In this document: positions 1 to 5,255 of the stretch, one piece after another | Layout of the letters: each line of letters opens with the position of its first letter | How positions within the stretch are numbered: position 1 is the first letter of the stretch | Assembly: GCA_945872375.1 (NCBI GenBank) | Contig: CAMBYR010000105.1 | Span: forward strand, 1-7,225 | Source: an uncultured Blautia sp. | GTDB taxonomy: Bacteria; Bacillota; Clostridia; Lachnospirales; Lachnospiraceae | DNA length: 7,225 nt | Reading direction: 5' to 3' | Notes under the pieces: model-generated | The model's input: only the letters and a program-made list of their open reading frames with translations | Told to the model about the DNA's origin: nothing | Databases searched by the model: none | Position numbers and translations under genes: made by a program

Positions 1-783
1 CTTGTCTTCATCTGTGGCAAAAATATTTTTTCCAAAGCGCACCTTAAGTTCATGAACTACCGGTTTGATCAGCTTCCGGCATTCTTTTTCACTTTCCCCT
101 TTTGCAGTCACACGAAGATGTACCTCTCCTGTCTTTGCATAGGGAGCGATCGTAGGATTTGTCTGCGCTTCGATCAGATCCTGAATTTCCTCTGCCACCT
201 GACTTTCTCCGATACTGCAGATTTTCACCATCTGGGAATAGATGATTTCCGGCTGCAGTTTTCTGAGGTAAGGAAATACTTCTTCCTCAAACATAGGCTT
301 CATCTCAATGGGCGGCCCGGGAAGAAGAACTGCTATCTTTCCATCCTTTTCCAGGATCAGTCCCGGAGCTGTGCCATTGTGGTTGTCCAGCACAAGAGCC
401 CCTTTCGGAACAAGAGCCTGTTTATAATTATTTTCTGTGATGCGTCTCTGCGCATTATTTTTTTCATATTGTTTCAGATAGGTATCCAGACGTTCTCTCG
501 TATGCGGATCCTCCTCCAGCGGAAGACCCATCACCTCTGCTGTCACCTCTTTTGTAAGGTCATCCTCTGTCGGCCCCAGGCCTCCTGTGAGAATCACCAC
601 ATCCGAACGGTTCAGAGCCGTGCTGATGACATCCTTCATTCGTGCCTCATTGTCACCTACTACTGTCTGATAGTACACAGACATGCCAAGCTGGGCACAT
701 TTTTCAGAAAGGTAGGCACTGTTTGTGTTTACGATATTTCCCAGCAGGATTTCTGTTCCTACGGAAACCAGTTCTGTAATCAT
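1..783 (-). CDS. cinA: CinA family protein (competence/damage-inducible protein A), 3' end cut by window edge
   Basis: The first 261 codons are present, and the reading frame is still open at base 1. Family members are about 410-420 residues, so the missing part should hold the C-terminal nicotinamide-nucleotide amidase (PncC-like) domain. The visible part holds the MoCF-biosynthesis-like domain (about residues 1-170). Its signatures are VGTEILLGNIVNTN (8-21), LTGGLGPTEDD (65-75), GTAPG (137-141) and LLPGPPIEMKPMF (153-165). This is followed by the linker domain (about 172-255). In characterised homologues the N-terminal domain is linked to ADP-ribose pyrophosphatase activity and the C-terminal one to NMN deamidation. 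The ATG at 783 is chosen because AAAGGAAG lies just upstream and the protein opens with the family's MITELVSVGTE-type start. It lies 26 bases after the pgsA stop, so it is probably in the same operon. In many Clostridia cinA is followed by recA, which cannot be seen here. Confidence 0.95.
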   Translation of the reverse strand, partial: MITELVSVGTEILLGNIVNTNSAYLSEKCAQLGMSVYYQTVVGDNEARMKDVISTALNRSDVVILTGGLGPTEDDLTKEVTAEVMGLPLEEDPHTRERLDTYLKQYEKNNAQRRITENNYKQALVPKGALVLDNHNGTAPGLILEKDGKIAVLLPGPPIEMKPMFEEEVFPYLRKLQPEIIYSQMVKICSIGESQVAEEIQDLIEAQTNPTIAPYAKTGEVHLRVTAKGESEKECRKLIKPVVHELKVRFGKNIFATDEDK

Positions 784-809
784 ATTATTCTTCCTTTCAT
801 TTCAAACCC

Positions 810-1349
810 TTAATCCTGCATGGAGAGAACTTTTTTATTCTGAGCAATGTAGGTAATCAGGGAAATCACCGTCAGTATCAGAGACAAAGCGATGAAAACG
901 CTTTCCAGAAGATCAAAGAATCCTCCGAAATCCAGAATCAGCAAAATGATCATGACCATCTGAGAAACTGTTTTGAATTTGCCCCAGTAATTTGCCGCAA
1001 TCACAACGCCATTTTCTGCTGCGATCAGACGGAACCCGCTGATGATAAATTCTCTTGCTATAATGATGATCACGATCCACGCATCAAGCCTGCCCATCTC
1101 GATCAGGCAGATCAGCGCAGAACAAACCAGAAGCTTGTCCGCCAGAGGATCCATGAATTTTCCAAAGTTTGTCACAAGACTGTATTTTCGTGCCAGATAA
1201 CCGTCAAACCAGTCTGTAACACTGGCTGCCACAAAAATAGCCAGAGAAATGTAACGGTTTGCATTGCCTCCCAGCTCCGTCAGCATAAACACCACAAGAA
1301 ACGGAACCAGAATCATTCTGATAATTGTTAGTTTATTCGGTGTATTCAT
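810..1349 (-). CDS. pgsA: CDP-diacylglycerol-glycerol-3-phosphate 3-phosphatidyltransferase (PGP synthase)
   Basis: This is a 179-residue integral membrane enzyme of the CDP-alcohol phosphotransferase family, at the usual family length. It joins CDP-diacylglycerol and glycerol-3-phosphate into phosphatidylglycerophosphate, the committed step to phosphatidylglycerol and cardiolipin. The full signature DGxxARx8GxxxDxxxD runs from D49 to D71, with D46 just before it. These aspartates bind the metal ions and CDP group in the family. Hydrophobic segments at about 10-25, 33-45, 85-105 and 125-170 fit a polytopic membrane protein, and NKLTIIRMILVP near the start is typical of PgsA. The start ATG lies inside the end of rimO, a 17-base overlap, with ATAGGAG about nine bases upstream, so translation is probably coupled to rimO. 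Membership of the larger family is certain. The PGP synthase assignment rests on the N-terminus and on the rimO-cinA context. Confidence 0.95.
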   Translation of the reverse strand: MNTPNKLTIIRMILVPFLVVFMLTELGGNANRYISLAIFVAASVTDWFDGYLARKYSLVTNFGKFMDPLADKLLVCSALICLIEMGRLDAWIVIIIIAREFIISGFRLIAAENGVVIAANYWGKFKTVSQMVMIILLILDFGGFFDLLESVFIALSLILTVISLITYIAQNKKVLSMQD

Positions 1350-2670
1350 CGGCCAATTCTCCTATCAAATCATATTCCAGGGCTCCTGTTATCCTGACTC
1401 TTGCAAAATCTCCTGTCATCAGAAGTTCTCCTGTCTGTACGAAAATATATCCGTCCACCTTCGGAGCATCCCCATAGGTCCTGCCCACATAGGCACTTTC
1501 TCCGGATACCTTTCCTTCAATCATAACCATGACTTCGGAGCCGATCCTGTCATTTCCAATATCCAGGGAAATCTCCTGCTGAAGCTCCATGATCTCGTCC
1601 CGGCGTGCCTCTCTGATCTCCTGAGGAACCTGTTCCTCCATCGATGCTGCGGGAGTATCCTCCTCCGCAGAATAGGCAAATACGCCCAGACGGTCAAATT
1701 CCATTTCATTTACAAATTCCAGAAGCTCCTGATGATCCTCCTCCGTTTCTCCCGGAAAGCCTGAAATCAGGGTGGTCCGAAGAACAATATCCGGAATCTC
1801 CGCCCGAAGCTTCTCCACGATTTCTTCCAGCTGTGCCCGTGTGGTACGGCGGCCCATTCTTTTCAGGATGCGGTCGCTGGCATGCTGAATGGGCAGATCC
1901 AGATAGTGACAGATTTTCTTTTCTTCTTTCATTACCTGAATCATTTCATCATAAATTTCCTCAGGATAGCAGTACAGAATCCTGATCCAGCGGATTCCTC
2001 TGATCTCACAGAGTTTTTTCAGGAGAATATGAAGAGATTTTTCTCCATAAAGATCCTTTCCGTATAATGTGGTTTCCTGTGCCACAAGGATCAGTTCTTT
2101 TACCCCTTTTTCAGCCATGTCCGCTGCCTGTGCCAGCAGTCGTTCCATGGGTACGCTCCTGTATTTTCCTCTCAGAGAAGGAATAATGCAGTAAGTACAG
2201 TGTTTGTCGCATCCTTCGGCAATTTTCAGATATCCGAAATGGCCTCCGGTGGTCAGCACACGGCCTCCTTCGGTATTCGGAAGCTCATTGATATCGCGAA
2301 ACTCCTGAAAGTGATTTCCGGCATCCGCTTCCTCCAGTGCCTTTACGATATCTCCGTAAGAAGTGGTACCCAGAATGGCATCCACCTCAGGAATTTCATC
2401 CAGAATTTCCTGCTTATATCTCTGGGCCATACAGCCTGTAACGATCAGTGCCCTGCAGGGTCCGGTCTTTCTGTACTCCGCCATTTCCAGAATGGTTTCC
2501 ACACTTTCCTCTTTTGCGTCATTGATGAAACAGCAGGTGTTGATGATAATTGCCTCTGCACATGTTTCATCATCTACGATCTCATGACCCCGGGCAGTCA
2601 GAAGCCCAAGCATCTCCTCGGAATCTGACAGATTCTTGTCACATCCAAGGGAAATAAACAATATTTTCAT
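1333..2670 (-). CDS. rimO: Ribosomal protein S12 (aspartate) beta-methylthiotransferase
   Basis: This is a 445-residue radical-SAM methylthiotransferase. RimO adds a methylthio group to a conserved aspartate of ribosomal protein S12. The N-terminal UPF0004 domain carries the three auxiliary-cluster cysteines C10, C46 and C80. The radical-SAM motif CxxxCxxC is C154, C158, C161 (EGCDKHCTYC), and SGFPGETEED is a further family motif. A TRAM domain spans about 376-445. The DAPKVDGYIFV stretch inside it is the form seen in RimO rather than in the tRNA enzymes MiaB or MtaB. The ATG at 2670 is preferred to an in-frame TTG at 2682, because GGGAG sits five bases before the ATG and would fall inside the coding sequence of the longer form. 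The gene starts 51 bases after rpoZ ends and overlaps pgsA by 17 bases. Confidence 0.95.
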   Translation of the reverse strand: MKILFISLGCDKNLSDSEEMLGLLTARGHEIVDDETCAEAIIINTCCFINDAKEESVETILEMAEYRKTGPCRALIVTGCMAQRYKQEILDEIPEVDAILGTTSYGDIVKALEEADAGNHFQEFRDINELPNTEGGRVLTTGGHFGYLKIAEGCDKHCTYCIIPSLRGKYRSVPMERLLAQAADMAEKGVKELILVAQETTLYGKDLYGEKSLHILLKKLCEIRGIRWIRILYCYPEEIYDEMIQVMKEEKKICHYLDLPIQHASDRILKRMGRRTTRAQLEEIVEKLRAEIPDIVLRTTLISGFPGETEEDHQELLEFVNEMEFDRLGVFAYSAEEDTPAASMEEQVPQEIREARRDEIMELQQEISLDIGNDRIGSEVMVMIEGKVSGESAYVGRTYGDAPKVDGYIFVQTGELLMTGDFARVRITGALEYDLIGELADEYTE

Positions 2671-2675
2671 AAAAT

Positions 2676-2680
2676 CTCCC
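2676..2680 (-). promoter_or_regulatory. Ribosome binding site deciding the rimO start
   Basis: The sequence GGGAG on the minus strand ends five bases before the ATG at 2670. It overlaps the alternative in-frame TTG at 2682-2680, which therefore cannot use it. This makes the product begin MKILFISLGC, as the family expects. Confidence 0.7.
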
Positions 2681-2689
2681 AATGCACCG

Positions 2690-2711
2690 AAAGGCTGCCC
2701 CGGCAGCCTTT
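2690..2711 (-). promoter_or_regulatory. Intercistronic hairpin between rpoZ and rimO
   Basis: A perfect 9-bp inverted repeat (AAAGGCTGC / GCAGCCTTT) closes a four-base loop. It lies between the rpoZ stop (2722) and the rimO ribosome binding site (2676-2680). On the transcribed strand it is followed by CGGTGC, not by a run of T, so it does not look like an efficient intrinsic terminator. An mRNA processing or stability element, or a weak attenuator that lowers rimO-pgsA-cinA relative to rpoZ, would fit. Both are inference. Confidence 0.55.
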
Positions 2712-2721
2712 TCGTATTATC

Positions 2722-3090
2722 TCATGCTTCTTCTGTTGTCTCTGCTGCAGCAGACTCTTCTGCTGTTTCTGACTCTTCGGCCGTTTCTTCTGCTGCTTCC
2801 TCTGTAATTTCAACAGACTCCTCCGCTGCAGTGATCAATTCCTCCTCTTCTTCCGGAGCTTTCGGAACGATCTTTACTTTACCTTTATAAAACTCATCAA
2901 TGGCAATGGAAAGCGGCTTTTTGCCGGCTGCGCCTTCTACCATAGGCTCTGATCCGCCAATGATCTGACGTGCACGTTTGCTGGTGGCAAGCACCAGAGA
3001 ATAACGGCTGTTGAGCATAATGGTGTTGTCGTCTTCCTCACTGTTGGTATTGATTGCCTGAATTAACTCAGAGTAAGATGGATGTATCAT
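2722..3090 (-). CDS. rpoZ: DNA-directed RNA polymerase omega subunit with acidic C-terminal extension
   Basis: This 122-residue protein begins MIHPSYSEL. The omega core includes NSRYSLVLATSKRARQI (about 27-43), the conserved segment that packs against the beta-prime C-terminus and helps polymerase assembly. KPLSIAIDEFYKGKVKI (58-74) ends the core. B. subtilis omega is only about 67 residues. The extra length here is a tail from E80 to A122 with 20 glutamates in 43 residues, about ten alanines and no lysine or arginine. Its spaced Glu-Glu pairs suggest a highly charged helix or a disordered segment. The ATG at 3090 has AAAGGAG nine bases upstream. The position directly after gmk is the same as in B. 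subtilis. Identity is secure, but the function of the tail is unknown to me. Confidence 0.93.
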   Translation of the reverse strand: MIHPSYSELIQAINTNSEEDDNTIMLNSRYSLVLATSKRARQIIGGSEPMVEGAAGKKPLSIAIDEFYKGKVKIVPKAPEEEEELITAAEESVEITEEAAEETAEESETAEESAAAETTEEA

Positions 3091-3108
3091 AATCGTTGTC
3101 TCCTTTCA

Positions 3109-3122
3109 CGGCCTTCTGGCCG
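3109..3122 (-). promoter_or_regulatory. Small hairpin between gmk and rpoZ
   Basis: A perfect 5-bp GC stem (CGGCC / GGCCG) with a four-base loop sits in the 58-base gap between the gmk stop (3149) and rpoZ. It lies three bases upstream of the rpoZ ribosome binding site at 3100-3106. There is no T-run after it. It could be an mRNA boundary or stability element, but a stem this short could also arise by chance. Confidence 0.35.
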
Positions 3123-3148
3123 GTTCCTGTTTCTGTTATCTGGTGCTG

Positions 3149-3769
3149 TCAGTGCAGCGCCTGTGCCTCTTCTTTGATTTTTTTGATAAACTCTGCATTT
3201 CTCATGACCCGGCAGTGTTCGCACTGAATGATCTGATGCAGTTCTTCCACACAGTCCTCCAGCACATCATTTACCAGAAGATAATCGTAGGCATCCATGC
3301 CTTCCGCTTCCTCGGCAGCTCTTTTCAGTCGGGAGGCAATCACCTCCGCTGATTCGGTCCCTCTTCCTTCCAGCCGGCGTTTCAGCTCTTCCACACCGGG
3401 AGGAGTAACAAAAACCAGAAGTGCCTCCGGAATCCTCTGTTTTACCTTCATGGCTCCCTGGATCTCTATCTCAAGGATCACATCCCGTCCTTCTGTAAGC
3501 TGCTGCTCCACATATGCACGGGGCGTGCCGTAATAATTTTCTACATATTGTGCATATTCAATCAATGCATCATCCCGGATAAGCTGTTCAAATTCTTCTT
3601 TTGTACGGAAAAAATATTCTCTTCCGTCTTCTTCTCCGGGACGCGGGTCTCTCGTCGTTGCGGAAATCGAAAGCGCATAATTATCATAGCGCTTCAGAAG
3701 CTCCTTCATGACGGTTCCCTTGCCTGCACCGGAAAAGCCGGATACAACTGTCAGGATTCCTTTACTCAT
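3149..3769 (-). CDS. gmk: Guanylate kinase
   Basis: This cytosolic enzyme of 206 residues, the normal family length, transfers phosphate from ATP to GMP to give GDP. It feeds the GTP, dGTP and (p)ppGpp pools. The P-loop is SGFSGAGKGT (10-19). The GMP-binding segment is SISATTRDPRPGEEDGREYFF (34-54), with S36, R40, R43 and Y52 as expected. LEIEIQGA and FVTPPGVEELKRRLEGRGT (lid region) follow in the usual order. The ATG at 3769 gives MSKGILTVVSGFSG. Longer in-frame forms are rejected because the site AGAGGTG, six bases before this ATG, would fall inside them. The start overlaps the end of remA by eight bases, which implies translational coupling. The C-terminal pair C183/C186 is not a usual catalytic feature and I attach no function to it. 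Confidence 0.96.
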   Translation of the reverse strand: MSKGILTVVSGFSGAGKGTVMKELLKRYDNYALSISATTRDPRPGEEDGREYFFRTKEEFEQLIRDDALIEYAQYVENYYGTPRAYVEQQLTEGRDVILEIEIQGAMKVKQRIPEALLVFVTPPGVEELKRRLEGRGTESAEVIASRLKRAAEEAEGMDAYDYLLVNDVLEDCVEELHQIIQCEHCRVMRNAEFIKKIKEEAQALH

Positions 3770-4064
3770 GTGTGTCACCTCTGTCTTCATATTCTTCAAA
3801 TCCGCCGTCTGCAGTTTTTAAATCGCTGTGTGCGGCAAATCTTCTTGCAATAGTTTCCGGCTGAAGTGCCGAAAGCACCAGGTAATCATCTGATGTGACA
3901 ATGACCGCCTTTGTTTTCCTGCCCTGGGTGGCATCCACCAGCGAATTGGTTCCCTTTACATTCTGCACCATGCGCTTCACCGGCGCTGCGTCAGGACTTA
4001 CCACTGCCACGATCTTGTCTGAATTTACAACATTTCCAAAACCAATATTAATCAGTCTGGCCAT
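3762..4064 (-). CDS. remA: RemA/DUF370 family DNA-binding regulator
   Basis: This 100-residue protein covers the whole DUF370 family (B. subtilis RemA is about 89 residues). Conserved features are LINIGFGNVVNSDKIVAVVSPD (4-25), VDATQGRKTKAVIV (43-56) and VLSALQPETIARRF (about 63-76). In B. subtilis, RemA is a DNA-binding regulator that forms ring-like oligomers and activates matrix and osmoprotection genes. Basic residues such as those in GRKTK (48-52) match a segment reported to matter for DNA contact there. The charged C-terminal extension after about residue 78 is a little longer than in Bacillus. The start ATG follows AAAGG by about seven bases. The gene lies between yicC and gmk as in many Firmicutes. 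Its targets in this organism cannot be told from the window, and matrix control should not be assumed. Confidence 0.92.
   Translation of the reverse strand: MARLINIGFGNVVNSDKIVAVVSPDAAPVKRMVQNVKGTNSLVDATQGRKTKAVIVTSDDYLVLSALQPETIARRFAAHSDLKTADGGFEEYEDRGDTHE
3776..3782 (-). promoter_or_regulatory. Ribosome binding site deciding the gmk start
   Basis: AGAGGTG on the minus strand stands six bases before the ATG at 3769 and lies within the last codons of remA. It supports the short form of Gmk over in-frame starts further upstream. Confidence 0.6.
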
Positions 4065-4094
4065 TTCTGCGCCTTTCTGTCCTGTTTATTTGCA

Positions 4095-4116
4095 GCTGCA
4101 CCTCTTCCGGCGCAGC
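4095..4116 (-). promoter_or_regulatory. Intercistronic hairpin between yicC and remA
   Basis: On the transcribed minus strand, GCTGCGCC and GGTGCAGC form an 8-bp stem, including one G-U pair, around a six-base loop. The opposite strand would have an A-C mismatch at that position, so the fold favours the mRNA sense. It lies in the 57-base gap between the yicC stop and the remA start and has no T-run after it, so I do not call it a terminator. Confidence 0.45.
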
Positions 4117-4121
4117 AGCAT

Positions 4122-5000
4122 TTATTCAATATTCTGAATCTGCTCACGGATTTTTTCGATTTCCGTTTTCAGGTCGATGGCTATATTCGATACTGTCAGA
4201 TCACTGGATTTCGAAAGGATGGTATTTGCCTCACGATTCATTTCCTGAGCCATAAAATCAAGCTTTCTTCCAATACCCTCTTTTTCATTCAGGATCTTTT
4301 CCATACCGCTGATATGGCTGCGGAGACGAACCGTTTCTTCGTCATTACAGATTTTATCAGAAAACAGCACGACCTCTGCTGCGATACGGCTGTCATCGAT
4401 CTGGGAATCCTCCAGAAGCTCATGAACCTTTGCCTCCAGTTTTTCCCGGTAAGCCTGTACCACCTCCGGAGAACGTTCCTGCACCTGAGTCACCTTTTCA
4501 TCCAGGCCTTTCAGCTTTTCCAGAAGATCCTTTTTCAGATGTTCTCCCTCGCGGACTCTTGCCTCCACAAATTTTTCACAGGCCTCCCGAAGCGGAAGCT
4601 CCAGGCTCTCCCAGAGTTCTTCCTCATCCACAGACTGCTCTTCCATGGTAAGCACCTCCGGATAACGGGAAAGAGCGGATACCCGGACATCGTTTTCCAG
4701 ACCGAACTCCTCTTCCATTTCCTTCAGATATTTCAGGTACTCTCCCGCAAGCTCCCTGTTGTATTTTAAGGTCATGCGGTTCTGTACATAATCCTCACAG
4801 GTAATAAATACATCTACCTTTCCCCTCTGCATGTATTCTTTCAGAAGGCTTCTGATATTCCCCTCCAGAAAACTCAGCTTTCTGGGCATTTTCATATTCA
4901 GGTCCAGATATCTGTGGTTTACGGATTTTAATTCCACAGTGATCTTCCGCTCTGCTGTCACTGCTTCGGCACGTCCGAAGCCTGTCATACTTTTTATCAT
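4122..5000 (-). CDS. yicC: YicC/YloC family endoribonuclease
   Basis: This 292-residue protein matches the family length (E. coli YicC 287, B. subtilis YloC 291). It opens with the hallmark MIKSMTGFGRAE and continues with ELKSVNHRYLDLNMKMPR in the YicC N-terminal domain (about 1-155). The C-terminal DUF1732 domain contains ETVRLRSHI, GRKLDFMAQEMNREANTI and ends with EIEKIREQIQNIE. Members from E. coli and B. subtilis have been reported as endoribonucleases, and E. coli YicC affects small-RNA decay. Charged helical sequence between the domains suggests a coiled coil. ATG 5000 is chosen for its family-typical N-terminus, although only a weak GAGAGAG precedes it. A GTG at 5039, 13 codons upstream in frame, has a better AAGGTGG site and cannot be excluded. 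This is the first gene of the operon. Confidence 0.93.
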   Translation of the reverse strand: MIKSMTGFGRAEAVTAERKITVELKSVNHRYLDLNMKMPRKLSFLEGNIRSLLKEYMQRGKVDVFITCEDYVQNRMTLKYNRELAGEYLKYLKEMEEEFGLENDVRVSALSRYPEVLTMEEQSVDEEELWESLELPLREACEKFVEARVREGEHLKKDLLEKLKGLDEKVTQVQERSPEVVQAYREKLEAKVHELLEDSQIDDSRIAAEVVLFSDKICNDEETVRLRSHISGMEKILNEKEGIGRKLDFMAQEMNREANTILSKSSDLTVSNIAIDLKTEIEKIREQIQNIE

Positions 5001-5050
5001 ATTTTTTCTCTCTCTGCAATCATCTTCTGCGTTTTGCACAGAAATTCCAC
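4997..5050 (-). CDS. Possible 17-codon upstream reading frame coupled to yicC
   Basis: In the yicC leader a GTG at 5050 follows AAGGAG by five bases and opens a frame encoding MEFLCKTQKMIAEREKI. Its TGA stop overlaps the yicC start codon as ATGA. This geometry is typical of translational coupling and would compensate for the weak ribosome binding site of yicC itself. The segment holding AAGGAG and the GTG lies in the loop of a 6-bp inverted repeat (5038-5043 with 5065-5070). The frame is very short, starts with GTG and has no recognisable homology. It competes with an in-frame extended yicC start at GTG 5039, so it is a hypothesis. Confidence 0.3.
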   Translation of the reverse strand: MEFLCKTQKMIAEREKI

Positions 5051-5089
5051 CTTTTCTCCTTCAGTTCTGTTTTCCGTGCATACAGATTT

Positions 5090-5118
5090 ATTATAGTTCA
5101 TTCTAAAACCCTAGTCAA
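5090..5118 (-). promoter_or_regulatory. Sigma-A-type promoter of the yicC-remA-gmk-rpoZ-rimO-pgsA-cinA operon
   Basis: On the minus strand TTGACT (5118-5113) and TATAAT (5095-5090) are separated by exactly 17 bases. The -35 matches the consensus at five of six positions and the -10 is perfect. Transcription would start near 5083, giving a leader of about 83 bases before the yicC ATG. This is the only strong promoter I see for the minus-strand operon. It shares bases with the opposite-facing promoter of rqcH. Confidence 0.8.
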
Positions 5119-5140
5119 ATCCTTTTTTTGCTGTTATACT
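5112..5140 (+). promoter_or_regulatory. Probable extended -10 promoter of rqcH
   Basis: TAGTCA (5112-5117) and TATACT (5135-5140) are 17 bases apart. A TG one base before the -10 (5132-5133) makes it an extended -10 element, which can offset the four-of-six -35. Transcription would start near 5147, a few bases before the inverted repeat at 5151. The -35 overlaps the -35 of the yicC promoter by five bases. Confidence 0.6.
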
Positions 5141-5150
5141 ATTATTCTAC

Positions 5151-5220
5151 TGATACCATGATTGTGGGAGTGCAAAGCACGGAGCAATCCGTAGGTATCA
5201 TAATTGGGGGCTTTTGCCCT
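5151..5220 (+). promoter_or_regulatory. Candidate structured 5' leader RNA of rqcH, class not recognised
   Basis: A perfect 7-bp outer stem pairs TGATACC (5151-5157) with GGTATCA (5194-5200). Inside it, ACGGA / TCCGT (5179-5192) forms a 5-bp hairpin closed by a GCAA tetraloop. A different pairing is also possible: GATTG (5160-5164) with CAATC (5185-5189), plus GTGC (5170-5173) with GCAC (5177-5180). The two inner folds use the same bases and exclude one another. A second hairpin, GGGGC / GCCCT with a TTTT loop, follows at 5207-5220. The rqcH ribosome binding site lies at 5241-5248. The putative promoter places the whole structure at the extreme 5' end of the rqcH mRNA. No T-run follows, so it is not an obvious terminator. 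I could not match it to a riboswitch or leader family from memory. Confidence 0.45.
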
Positions 5221-5255
5221 AACTTCATTCTACCAGAAATAAGGAGTGAAAAATC

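Noticed and set aside
52..813. Long plus-strand open frame of 253 codons opposite cinA
   Set aside because: It is antisense to a well-conserved CinA frame, is rich in Cys, His and Phe as expected from a mirrored coding strand, and has no family motif.
2671..2682. TTG start at 2682 giving a longer RimO
   Set aside because: It would place the ribosome binding site GGGAG inside the gene and add residues before the conserved MKILFISLGC start.
2690..2711. rpoZ-rimO hairpin as an intrinsic terminator
   Set aside because: No run of T follows on the transcribed strand. The plus-strand reading has a short T-run but no plus-strand gene ends there.
3212..3223. CxxC pair near the C-terminus of guanylate kinase as a zinc site
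   Set aside because: It is a single pair with no second ligand pair, in a family that does not use zinc here. Chance cysteines are more likely.
5151..5220. Assignment of the rqcH leader to a known riboswitch (c-di-GMP-I, fluoride, guanidine, preQ1, THF) or T-box
   Set aside because: Short pieces such as GCAAAGC or ACGG recall some of these, but the conserved cores and stem order do not match, and the downstream genes do not fit their usual regulons.
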